A stretch of 18,088 bases of DNA from Nitriliruptoraceae bacterium (GTDB taxonomy: Bacteria > Actinomycetota > Nitriliruptoria > Nitriliruptorales > Nitriliruptoraceae), in contig PWEU01000329.1 in the NCBI GenBank assembly GCA_003554005.1, positions 1 to 18,088 of the forward strand, given 5' to 3'. Positions 6,157-12,865 of the stretch are shown here, one piece after another; positions within the stretch are counted from its first letter, which is position 1; every line of letters starts with the position of its first letter. Made by a program: the position numbers and the translations under genes. Under the pieces are notes generated by a model. It saw nothing but the letters and a program-made list of their open reading frames with translations. It made no database searches and was not told where the DNA came from.

Positions 6157-6972
6157 TCACTGACCGAGCAGGGGCAGACCCTCGTCGAGTGAGGCCCCGT
6201 CGGGAGCCCCGCGGGGACGCTGCCAGGTCATCCTGACCTCCAGCGTCGGACCGTCACCTGGTGACGGGTGCTCGACGGCCAGGCGCACCAGCCCACCCGC
6301 CCGGTACGCGGTCAACTCACTGGGCGCCTGGGCCCACGGGGGTCCCTCGAGCGCCCCACGGGCGGCGTCGCTGGTGGCCCCCTCGGTGATGGCCAACGCG
6401 ACGCCACCGGGGGCCACCAGCCCACCGATCGCTGCCATCGCCGCGTCCCGGACCACCCCCGGCAGCCACGGGACGGTGTGGACCTCCACGACCAGGTCGA
6501 AGGAACCGACCTCGGCGGCCGACACCTCGAGCAGGTCCGCGACCAGCCACCGCACCGCGGCAACCTCACGGCCCGTTCGGGCCCCGACCCGATGCTGCGA
6601 CCAGGCGATCGCGGTCTCCGAGACGTCGATCGCCGTGACGTCGTAGCCCCGCTCGAGCAGCGGCATGATGTCGTCACCGACGCCGCAGCCCACCACCAGC
6701 GCCCGCGAGCCCGGTGGTGCGTGCACCGGGTCCTCCAGCCACCCCACCACCCAGGGATGAGCGGTGCCCTCCTGCCAGGGCAGGCGCCGGCCCTGCGCCA
6801 CGGCAGTGGCGTAGACGGGCTCCCACCAGCCGCTCGGACGACCGGCGTCGAGGTGCTCGGCCACCAGCGGCCGCCATACGGACCCCGGCACGACCGGCGA
6901 TGCGGCGGTGATCGCGGGGAACCGCTCCGAGCGAGGACGCCGGTCCGAGCGAGGACGCCGGAGCCAGCGCAT
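6157..6972 (-). CDS. Class I SAM-dependent methyltransferase (TPMT-like)
   Basis: 271 residues from ATG 6972; no clear ribosome site, so the first ~27 residues are uncertain. The Rossmann-type methyltransferase core is clear: motif I ALVVGCGVGDD (residues 91-101), the acidic end of strand 2 in VTAIDVSETAI, and FDLVVEVHTVPWL as motif IV. The upstream segment GWWEPVYATAVAQGRRLPWQEGTAHP resembles the thiopurine methyltransferase-like branch that acts on small molecules. The substrate cannot be told. The N-terminus is Arg-rich because of an 18-bp tandem duplication. The gene follows the two ferredoxin genes by 43 bp on the same strand and may be the end of their transcript. Confidence 0.85.
   Translation of the reverse strand: MRWLRRPRSDRRPRSERFPAITAASPVVPGSVWRPLVAEHLDAGRPSGWWEPVYATAVAQGRRLPWQEGTAHPWVVGWLEDPVHAPPGSRALVVGCGVGDDIMPLLERGYDVTAIDVSETAIAWSQHRVGARTGREVAAVRWLVADLLEVSAAEVGSFDLVVEVHTVPWLPGVVRDAAMAAIGGLVAPGGVALAITEGATSDAARGALEGPPWAQAPSELTAYRAGGLVRLAVEHPSPGDGPTLEVRMTWQRPRGAPDGASLDEGLPLLGQ
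6926..6961. repeat. 18-bp perfect tandem duplication inside the methyltransferase gene
   Basis: Bases 6926-6943 are repeated exactly at 6944-6961. In the minus-strand frame this gives two copies of a six-residue unit, RRPRSD and RRPRSE-like, at residues ~5-16, with no frame change. Confidence 0.9.
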
Positions 6973-7015
6973 CAGCGGCGACCCGGGTCGCCCACCGGGT
7001 CGGTCGCGACCTCGG

Positions 7016-7342
7016 TCACGCGATCTCGTAGGCGGCGACCTTCGGGTGATCGGCCCCCGACTTCCCCACGCTGCCGGCGCCACCAGGGGAGCCGATGCCC
7101 GTGACCGAAGGCTCGAAGTACTCCGCGTTGACCGCGGTGAACTCGCTCCACTCCGGGGGCACGTCGTCGGCGTAGAAGATGGCCTCCACCGGGCAGGCCG
7201 GCTCGCAGGCGGCACAGTCGATGCACTCAGAAGGGTGGATGTAGAGCATCCGGTCACCCTCGTAGATGCAGTCGACCGGGCACTCCTGCACGCAGGCCGT
7301 GTCCTTGACGTCCATGCAGGGCTCAGCGATCACGTACGCCAC
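7016..7342 (-). CDS. fdxA: Seven-iron ferredoxin (3Fe-4S/4Fe-4S), copy 1
   Basis: 108 residues from GTG 7342, with GAGGAG 6 nt upstream. The cysteine pattern of Azotobacter FdI/FdxA-type seven-iron ferredoxins is complete. By family knowledge C9, C17 and C50 would hold the 3Fe-4S cluster, and C21, C40, C43 and C46 the 4Fe-4S cluster; C25 is extra. The motifs are CVQECPVDCIYEG and CIDCAACEPACPVEAI. The C-terminal tail (VTGIGSPGGAGS) is typical of actinobacterial FdxA. It is a soluble low-potential electron carrier. It lies downstream of its paralogue at 7463-7786, about three-quarters identical, with a hairpin between them, so it may be transcribed both from the upstream gene and from its own TAGACT -10 (7396-7391). 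Confidence 0.95.
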   Translation of the reverse strand: MAYVIAEPCMDVKDTACVQECPVDCIYEGDRMLYIHPSECIDCAACEPACPVEAIFYADDVPPEWSEFTAVNAEYFEPSVTGIGSPGGAGSVGKSGADHPKVAAYEIA

Positions 7343-7390
7343 CGGAGGCTCCTCGTCGGCTCGGGCAGGTGCGGGTGGGGTCGGTGACGC

Positions 7391-7396
7391 AGTCTA
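7391..7396 (-). promoter_or_regulatory. Possible -10 element (TAGACT) for ferredoxin copy 1
   Basis: On the minus strand TAGACT lies between the inter-ferredoxin hairpin and the GTG at 7342, about 48 bp upstream of it. No good -35 is visible at 17-18 bp. It suggests copy 1 can be expressed separately. Confidence 0.3.
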
Positions 7397-7416
7397 GCCG
7401 GCTCGTGGACGTAGGA

Positions 7417-7441
7417 GCGGCGCGCGGGATCCGCGCGCCGC
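7417..7441 (-). terminator. 11-bp hairpin between the two ferredoxin genes
   Basis: Arms 7417-7427 and 7431-7441 are perfect reverse complements (all G+C) with a 3-nt loop. It lies 22 bp after the stop of the upstream ferredoxin. There is no U tract, so it may terminate weakly or act as an RNA stabiliser between the two cistrons. Confidence 0.45.
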
Positions 7442-7462
7442 CACTGGTCGTGTCCCCGGAGC

Positions 7463-7786
7463 TCAGCTCTCCCAGGCCGCGACCGTCGGGTGGTCCTTGC
7501 CTGATGGCCCCACGGCAGCGGCGCCACCAGGGGAGCCCAGACCGGTGACCTCGTCCTCGAAGTACTCGGCGTTGATAGGCGTGAACTGCTTCCACTCGTC
7601 CGGGACATCGTCCTCGTAGAAGATGGCCTCGACGGGACAGACCGGCTCGCAGGCGCCGCAATCGATGCACTCCGTGGGGTGGATGTAGAGCATCCGGTCA
7701 CCCTCGTAGATGCAGTCGACCGGGCACTCCTCGACGCACGCCTTGTCCTTGACGTCGATGCAGGGCTCAGCGATCGTGTACGTCAA
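7463..7786 (-). CDS. fdxA: Seven-iron ferredoxin (3Fe-4S/4Fe-4S), copy 2
   Basis: 107 residues from TTG 7786, supported by AGGAGG 6-7 nt upstream. All cluster cysteines are present in CVEECPVDCIYEG and CIDCGACEPVCPVEAI. It differs from copy 1 at roughly a quarter of positions, mostly in the C-terminal half (EWKQFTPINAEYFEDEVTG), including several charge changes, while the cluster-binding half is nearly the same. This suggests tandem duplication followed by divergence of the partner-binding surface. It is the first gene of the minus-strand block and is divergent from the polyphosphate kinase operon across 290 bp. Confidence 0.95.
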   Translation of the reverse strand: MTYTIAEPCIDVKDKACVEECPVDCIYEGDRMLYIHPTECIDCGACEPVCPVEAIFYEDDVPDEWKQFTPINAEYFEDEVTGLGSPGGAAAVGPSGKDHPTVAAWES

Positions 7787-7888
7787 CCTGGACCTCCTGG
7801 TCTGTAGCTGTCCACACCCTCATCGTCGATCGTCGTGATCGCGTGGGCGCTGGTACCGACTGTAGGCATCCGGCGGGGCAAGTGCACG

Positions 7889-7902
7889 TGAGGTGTACCT
7901 CA
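7889..7902. promoter_or_regulatory. Palindrome TGAGGT-GT-ACCTCA in the ferredoxin/ppk divergent gap
   Basis: TGAGGT (7889-7894) and ACCTCA (7897-7902) form a perfect 6-bp inverted repeat with a 2-bp spacer, and a GTGCAC palindrome lies just before it (7882-7887). The site sits about 100 bp before the ferredoxin copy 2 start and 175 bp before ppk. It looks like a dimeric regulator site; I cannot assign the regulator. Confidence 0.4.
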
Positions 7903-7931
7903 GTCGCGGCTCGCCCGGTGGGATCCGAACG

Positions 7932-7990
7932 GTGCCCGACGGCCGGGCACGCGTCGGCGGTCGCAGGTCCCCGACGCCACCACCTAGGCT
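7932..7990 (+). promoter_or_regulatory. ppk upstream region: hairpin and CCTAGGCT -10 element
   Basis: GTGCCCG (7932-7938) pairs with CGGGCAC (7944-7950) across a 5-nt loop. TAGGCT at 7985-7990, inside the octamer CCTAGGCT, is a good -10 candidate, predicting a leader of about 80 nt. The -35 position shows only CGCAGG. The hairpin lies upstream of the predicted start, so it is more likely a protein site or chance than an RNA switch. Confidence 0.4.
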
Positions 7991-8076
7991 CGTGGCGCGA
8001 CGCGATCCCCGGCGCCTGGCGGTCTCCGGCGAGGTGGCGGCCGACCGCATCGACCGACGACGGGAGGGACCGAGCG

Positions 8077-10431
8077 ATGGCTCACGGTGCAGGGGGGCGA
8101 GGACCACGGTGGTGGTGGCCCTGGGCGCGCCGACGGCACGAGCCAGCGCCCGCCGCGCGCGCCTTCGTCGCCGATCAGCGCCCCGCCGGCGAGCGCCACG
8201 ATGACCCCCGCTCGCTCGACCCGCGCCCCGCCGACCCGCGCCCCGCCAACCCGCGGGGTGACGCCCCGGTCCCGGCTCCGGCTCCCCCCGTCGCCCCGCT
8301 CGACGCCATCGTGGTCCCCGGAAAGCCCAGCCGCAGCCGTCCGCAGCCGCGCAACGTCACGCTCGACATCCTGTCGGCGCACCCCGAGCCCCTCGACGAG
8401 GTCCGCTACCTCAACCGGGAGCTGTCGTGGGTGCAGTTCAACGAGCGGGTGCTCGCGCTCGCCGAGGATCCGGAGCTCGAGCTGCTGGAGCGCGCGAAGT
8501 TCCTGGCGATCTTCCAGACCAACCTCGACGAGTTCTTCCAGGTCCGGGTCGCCGGCCTCAAGGAGCAGGAGGCGGCGGAGGTCTCCGGCACCACCCCGGA
8601 CGGCCTGAGCCCCACCGCCCAGCTCGAAGCGATACGCGACGTGGTCACGGAGCTCGCGACCCGACACGCGCGCATCTTCCGTGAACAGCTCGTGCCCGAG
8701 CTCGCGGCTGCCGGGGTTCGGTTCTGCGACGTTGCCGACCTCGACGACGACGACCGTCGCCATCTCGAGGTGATCTTCGAGGACCGGGTCTTCCCGGTCC
8801 TGACCCCCCTCGCGGTGGACCCGGCCCACCCGTTCCCCTACATCTCGAACCTCTCGATGAACCTGGCGGTGCTGGTCGGCGAGCCCGGGACCGGCCAGCG
8901 TCGCTTCGCACGGGTCAAGGTGCCACCGGTCCTGCCGCGGTTCCTGATCATGCCCGACGGCCAGCGGATCGTGCCCCTGGAGCAGGTGATCGCCGACAAC
9001 CTCGACCGCCTGTTCCCCGGGCTGGAGGTCCTCGACCACCACGTCTTCCGGGTCACCCGCAACGCCGACTTCGAGGTGGAGGAGGAAGAGGCCGACGACC
9101 TGCTGCTGGCGATCGAGACCGAGCTGACCCGGCGTCGCTTCGGTCGGGTCGTGCGGCTCGAGGTCACCCCCGACATGAGCGATGAGGCGCTCGACCTGCT
9201 CATCCGGGAACTGAACATCGCCACCGACGACGTGATGGTCATCCCCGGCCCCCTGGACCTGGCGGGGCTGTGGTCGTTGTACGGCCTCGACCGCCCGGAT
9301 CTCAAGCACGAGCCGTTCTCGCCCACCAGCCAGCGGCTGCTGGCCGAGGCCGGCACTCCGGACCTCGACATCTTCGAGGTCATCGCCCACGCTGACGTCC
9401 TCGTCCAGCACCCCTACGACTCCTTCACCACCTCGGTGCAGGCCTTCATCGAGCAGGCTGCCCGGGATCCCGACGTGCTGGCGATCAAGCAGACGCTGTA
9501 CCGCACCTCGGGACCGGGCAGTCCGGTCATCCGGGCGCTGCTCGACGCCGCCGAGGAGGGCAAGCAGGTCGTCGCCCTGGTGGAGCTCAAGGCCCGCTTC
9601 GACGAGGAAGCCAACATCGAGTGGGCCAAGGCGCTGGAGGAGGCTGGCGTCCACGTCGCCTACGGGGTGGTCGGGCTCAAGACCCACACCAAGATCTCCC
9701 TGGTGATCCGGCGCGAGTCGGGCAAGGTGCGCCGCTACGCCCACATCGGCACCGGGAACTACAACGACAAGACCGCTCGGATCTACGAGGACATCGGGCT
9801 ACTGACCGCCGATCCCGACCTCGGCCAGGACCTCAGCGACCTGTTCAACGTGCTGACCGGCTACTCCAAGCAGTCGGAGTACCGCAAGCTCGTGGTGGCA
9901 CCGACGACCTTCCGGTCGCGGATGCTGGAGCTGATCGCCCGCGAGCGCGACGCCGAGGACGGCCACATCGTCGCGAAGATGAACAGCCTGGTCGACGGGC
10001 AGATCATCGAGGCGCTCTACGACGCCGCCGCCAGCGGGACCCCCATCGACCTGATCGTCCGCGGGATCTGCTGCCTGCGTCCCGGGGTCCCCGGGCTGTC
10101 GGAGTCGATCACGGTCCGCTCCATCGTCGGCCGCTACCTCGAGCACTCACGTATCTACCGGTTCGGCAGCGAGGCCCGGGGCTACGACCACCTGATCGGC
10201 TCCGGCGACTGGATGACCCGCAACCTCAGCCGCCGGGTCGAGGCACTGACCCCGGTGGAGGACCCCCACCTGCAACGACGGCTGGAGGAGATCCTGGCGA
10301 TCAACCTCGCCGATGACGTGCTGTCCTGGGAGCTCGGGGTCGATGGCCGGTGGCGGCGGGTGCGGACCACCCGGGGCGTCGACACCCACCTGACCCTGCA
10401 GGAGCGGGCACGACGACGGGAGGAGGCATGA
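8077..10431 (+). CDS. ppk: Polyphosphate kinase 1
   Basis: 784 residues. ATG 8077 has GGGAGGGA 7 nt upstream; the frame is open before it but unsupported. Domains in order: the N domain begins at YLNRELSWVQFNERVLALAED (residue ~109), the head domain follows, then two phospholipase-D-like catalytic domains. The autophosphorylated histidine of E. coli PPK (H435) corresponds to H537 in GLKTHTKISLV; the second conserved histidine (H592) to H690 in RYLEHSRIY. RYAHIGTGNYNDKTARIYED is intact. The enzyme makes polyphosphate from ATP reversibly. Unlike typical PPK1 it has a ~100-residue Pro/Arg/Ala-rich N-terminal extension with short repeats, probably disordered. It heads a compact operon, and its stop overlaps the next start by 4 bp. 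Confidence 0.96.
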   Translation: MAHGAGGRGPRWWWPWARRRHEPAPAARAFVADQRPAGERHDDPRSLDPRPADPRPANPRGDAPVPAPAPPVAPLDAIVVPGKPSRSRPQPRNVTLDILSAHPEPLDEVRYLNRELSWVQFNERVLALAEDPELELLERAKFLAIFQTNLDEFFQVRVAGLKEQEAAEVSGTTPDGLSPTAQLEAIRDVVTELATRHARIFREQLVPELAAAGVRFCDVADLDDDDRRHLEVIFEDRVFPVLTPLAVDPAHPFPYISNLSMNLAVLVGEPGTGQRRFARVKVPPVLPRFLIMPDGQRIVPLEQVIADNLDRLFPGLEVLDHHVFRVTRNADFEVEEEEADDLLLAIETELTRRRFGRVVRLEVTPDMSDEALDLLIRELNIATDDVMVIPGPLDLAGLWSLYGLDRPDLKHEPFSPTSQRLLAEAGTPDLDIFEVIAHADVLVQHPYDSFTTSVQAFIEQAARDPDVLAIKQTLYRTSGPGSPVIRALLDAAEEGKQVVALVELKARFDEEANIEWAKALEEAGVHVAYGVVGLKTHTKISLVIRRESGKVRRYAHIGTGNYNDKTARIYEDIGLLTADPDLGQDLSDLFNVLTGYSKQSEYRKLVVAPTTFRSRMLELIARERDAEDGHIVAKMNSLVDGQIIEALYDAAASGTPIDLIVRGICCLRPGVPGLSESITVRSIVGRYLEHSRIYRFGSEARGYDHLIGSGDWMTRNLSRRVEALTPVEDPHLQRRLEEILAINLADDVLSWELGVDGRWRRVRTTRGVDTHLTLQERARRREEA
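8218..8247. repeat. 15-bp tandem repeat in the N-terminal extension of ppk
   Basis: Two exact 15-bp units (8218-8232, 8233-8247) followed by a partial third encode DPRPA-DPRPA-NPRG-like repeats in the proline-rich extension. Confidence 0.85.
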
Positions 10432-10886
10432 GCCAGGAACGCAGCGTGGACAACGACTGGACCGGGTCCCCGGCCGTCGAGGCGGCGGGAGGGGTCGTTC
10501 TGCGGGGCAGCACCGAGGCACCGGAGGTCCTGGTGGTGCACCGTGTCCGCTACGACGACTGGTCCCTGCCCAAGGGCAAGCTCGATCCCGGTGAGGCCCA
10601 TGAGGCCGCCGCGGTCCGCGAGGTCGAGGAGGAGACCGGGATCCGCGCCGAGGTCGTCGAGGAGCTCAGCCAGGTCGTGTACCAGGTCGTCGACGGCTGG
10701 AAGCGCGTGAGGGGGTACATGATGGAGCACCGCAACGGTGACCCCTCCGACCGGGCGGCGGACCACGAGGTCGACGTCGCCCGCTGGGTCGACGCGCGGC
10801 AGGCCCCTCAGCTGCTCACCTACCCTGCAGACGTGGAGTTGCTCACCGAGGCGCTCTCCCACCGCTTGGCCGGAGGTGACCGGTGA
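10428..10886 (+). CDS. Nudix hydrolase matching the N-terminal half of MutT1
   Basis: 152 residues. ATG 10428 overlaps the ppk stop (ATGA) and is preceded by GGGAGGAGG. The Nudix box is exact at residues 50-72: G-x5-E-x7-REVEEETGI. The preceding VVHRVRYDDWSLPKGKL and following KRVRGYMMEHRNG are typical of the MutT1 Nudix domain. In Mycobacterium MutT1 is one protein with this domain fused to a histidine phosphatase, and in M. tuberculosis it lies next to ppk. MutT1 hydrolyses 8-oxo-(d)GTP and diadenosine polyphosphates. Here the second half is a separate gene starting inside this gene's stop. The likely role is nucleotide-pool sanitation or ApnA hydrolysis. Confidence 0.92.
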   Translation: MSQERSVDNDWTGSPAVEAAGGVVLRGSTEAPEVLVVHRVRYDDWSLPKGKLDPGEAHEAAAVREVEEETGIRAEVVEELSQVVYQVVDGWKRVRGYMMEHRNGDPSDRAADHEVDVARWVDARQAPQLLTYPADVELLTEALSHRLAGGDR

Positions 10887-11344
10887 CGCTCCTGCTCGTC
10901 CGCCACGCCGACGCCGGCGATCGTGCTGCCTGGACCGGCGATGACCTCGCCCGGCCCCTCAGCGCCACCGGCCGCAGACAGTCCGAGGCGCTGGCCGAGA
11001 TGCTGGCCGACCGCGACCTGACCGTGCTCCTGTCCAGCCCAGCGAAGCGCTGCATCGACACGGTGGCCCCCCTCGCGGCGGCGCGCGGGCTACCGGTCGA
11101 GGAGGAGGTTGCCCTGACCGAGGGCACCCCCTTCGAGCAGGTGGACCAGTTGCTGACCCGCGTCGCCACCGAGAACGCCCTGCTGTGCAGCCACGCCGAC
11201 GTGATCGGGGCAGCGCTGACGGCGCTGTGGCGCCGGGGGCACATACCCGAACGGCCCAACGCGCGCAAGGTGGCCACCTGGCTCGTGGAGGGCTGGCCGG
11301 ACCCGGCCCGGGTCGAGCTCCTGAACCCCTCCGGCAAGAGCTGA
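10883..11344 (+). CDS. SixA/MutT1-C-type histidine phosphatase
   Basis: 153 residues from GTG 10883, overlapping the Nudix stop by 4 bp (GTGA). The phosphatase RHG-like motif is at the very N-terminus (LLLVRHADAG, H8), with SSPAKRCIDTVAPLA as the second arginine block and the second catalytic histidine in LLCSHADVIG (H104). The small size fits the SixA/MutT1-C branch of the histidine phosphatase superfamily, acting through a phosphohistidine. In mycobacterial MutT1 the equivalent domain dephosphorylates nucleoside diphosphates made by the Nudix domain (family knowledge). Translational coupling to the Nudix gene suggests the two proteins work together here. The 3-bp gap to ppx keeps it in the operon. 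Confidence 0.92.
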   Translation: MTLLLVRHADAGDRAAWTGDDLARPLSATGRRQSEALAEMLADRDLTVLLSSPAKRCIDTVAPLAAARGLPVEEEVALTEGTPFEQVDQLLTRVATENALLCSHADVIGAALTALWRRGHIPERPNARKVATWLVEGWPDPARVELLNPSGKS

Positions 11345-11347
11345 CGG

Positions 11348-12865
11348 ATGCGCAGCGCCATCCTCGACCTCGGCAGCAACTCCTTCCACGTCCTGGTGGC
11401 AGAGGGGGACGGCCACAGCGTCATCCCGCTCCTGCGGGAGCGGGAGATGCTGCACCTCGGTCGGGAGGTCGCCCGGCACGGGGCGATCCCACCCGAGCAG
11501 CACCAGCGGGCGGTCGCCGTGGTCACGCACCTGAGCGAGTTGGCACGACGCAGCGGCGCGAGCGAGGTGCTGGCCGTGGCGACCGCCGCGCTGCGGGACG
11601 CCCGGCAGGGCCAGGAGGTGCTCACCGACCTGTCCCGCGCCGCGGGCACCGACGTACGGGTGCTGGAGGGGTTGGAGGAGGCGCGGCTGGCCTACCTCGG
11701 GGTACGGGCCGCGGTCGCGGTCCGCGACGAACCGGTCCTCGTGCTCGACCTCGGGGGTGGATCCCTCGAGCTGGCGGTCGGCGCCGGTGATCGGATCACC
11801 TGGGCCGCGTCGGTCCCCCTGGGGGTGAGCCGGCTCTCGGCCTCGATGAGCCACGATCCACCGGACCGGCCCGAGGTCCAGGCGCTGCGCGAGGTCGTGG
11901 ACGCCGAGCTCGACCCGCTGGTCGACCGGATCACCGCGATGGCCCCGGCCACGACCGTCGCGGTCGGCGGGACCGTTCGGGCGCTGGCCCGCGTCGCCGC
12001 GGCCGACCAGGGCCAGTGGCTGCCCGCCACCTTGAACCAGCTCAGCGTGGAGACCTCCGAACTGCAGCGCCTGCGCGAGCGATTGGTGTCGGTGGACACC
12101 GTTACCCGGGGGCGGCTGCCCGGCATGAAGTCCAGCCGCGCCGACCACCTGCACGTCGCTGGGGTGGTGCTGACCCGGGTCCTCGAACGGCTCGGGCTGG
12201 AGCGGATCACCGTCAGCGACTGGGGGCTGCGGGAGGGACTGCTGCTGGACACCTACGCCATCGGTACGCCACCGAGCGCGCTCCAGCTGCGGGCCGATCA
12301 GGTCACCCGGTTGCGCTGCACCTTCAACGGCGACGACCCCCACCCCACCCCCGTCGCCCACCTGGCAGCGCTGTTGTTCGAGCGCACCCGCGACCTCCAC
12401 GACCTCGAGGCAACCGACCGCGAGCTGCTGCGCCACGCCGCGGAGCTCCACTCGGTCGGCGAGGCGCTCGCCCTGCGCCGACAGCACCTGCACGGGGCCT
12501 ACCTGGTCGAGAACGCCGAACTGCGCGGCTTCGACCCGGCGGAGACCGCCATGCTGGCGACCCTGGTGCGCTTCCACCGTTCCCGGGGGATCTCCACCGA
12601 CCATCCACCCTTCGCGGCGCTGTCCCCCCGGGACCGCCGACGAACAGAGCAGCTGCTGGCGATGCTGCAGGTCGCCGACGGGCTCGACCGTGCCCACGAC
12701 CAGGCGGTCACCGGCATCGAGGCCCGACGACGGGACGACGTCGTCGAGCTGCTGCTGACCGGCGGGGGCCTGCATGTCACCCCCGATGAACTGGCCCGCA
12801 AGACCCGGCTGTTCTCGCGGGTGTTCGACGTCGAGGTCCACCTCCACGATCTGGCCGCGCGATGA
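11348..12865 (+). CDS. ppx: Exopolyphosphatase / pppGpp phosphohydrolase family
   Basis: 505 residues, about the E. coli PPX/GppA length. An ASKHA-fold phosphatase covers residues ~1-300: AILDLGSNSFHVLVA as phosphate loop 1, VLEGLEEARLAYLG with the catalytic Glu, LVLDLGGGSLELAVG as loop 2, and WGLREGLLLD closing the domain. The C-terminal part (~325-480) is HD-like: LLRHAAELHSVGEALALRRQHLHGAYLVENAEL. The HD pair usually reads LHD; here it is LHS (H368, S369), so the metal-binding Asp is absent. The enzyme removes terminal phosphate from polyphosphate and/or pppGpp. It lies 3 bp after the phosphatase gene and overlaps the next start by 4 bp. Sequence alone cannot separate PPX from GppA, but linkage to ppk favours PPX. 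Confidence 0.92.
   Translation: MRSAILDLGSNSFHVLVAEGDGHSVIPLLREREMLHLGREVARHGAIPPEQHQRAVAVVTHLSELARRSGASEVLAVATAALRDARQGQEVLTDLSRAAGTDVRVLEGLEEARLAYLGVRAAVAVRDEPVLVLDLGGGSLELAVGAGDRITWAASVPLGVSRLSASMSHDPPDRPEVQALREVVDAELDPLVDRITAMAPATTVAVGGTVRALARVAAADQGQWLPATLNQLSVETSELQRLRERLVSVDTVTRGRLPGMKSSRADHLHVAGVVLTRVLERLGLERITVSDWGLREGLLLDTYAIGTPPSALQLRADQVTRLRCTFNGDDPHPTPVAHLAALLFERTRDLHDLEATDRELLRHAAELHSVGEALALRRQHLHGAYLVENAELRGFDPAETAMLATLVRFHRSRGISTDHPPFAALSPRDRRRTEQLLAMLQVADGLDRAHDQAVTGIEARRRDDVVELLLTGGGLHVTPDELARKTRLFSRVFDVEVHLHDLAAR

Noticed and set aside
7984..9744. Long minus-strand open frames opposite ppk, and similar ones opposite ppx and pyk
   Set aside because: They are typical antisense shadows in very G+C-rich genes: low-complexity composition, no recognisable domain, and they overlap strongly supported genes.
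10880..10890. A frameshift breaking a fused MutT1
   Set aside because: Each half has its own proper start or stop in a GTGA overlap, the same coupling used by other genes here, and the histidine phosphatase motif begins immediately after the start.
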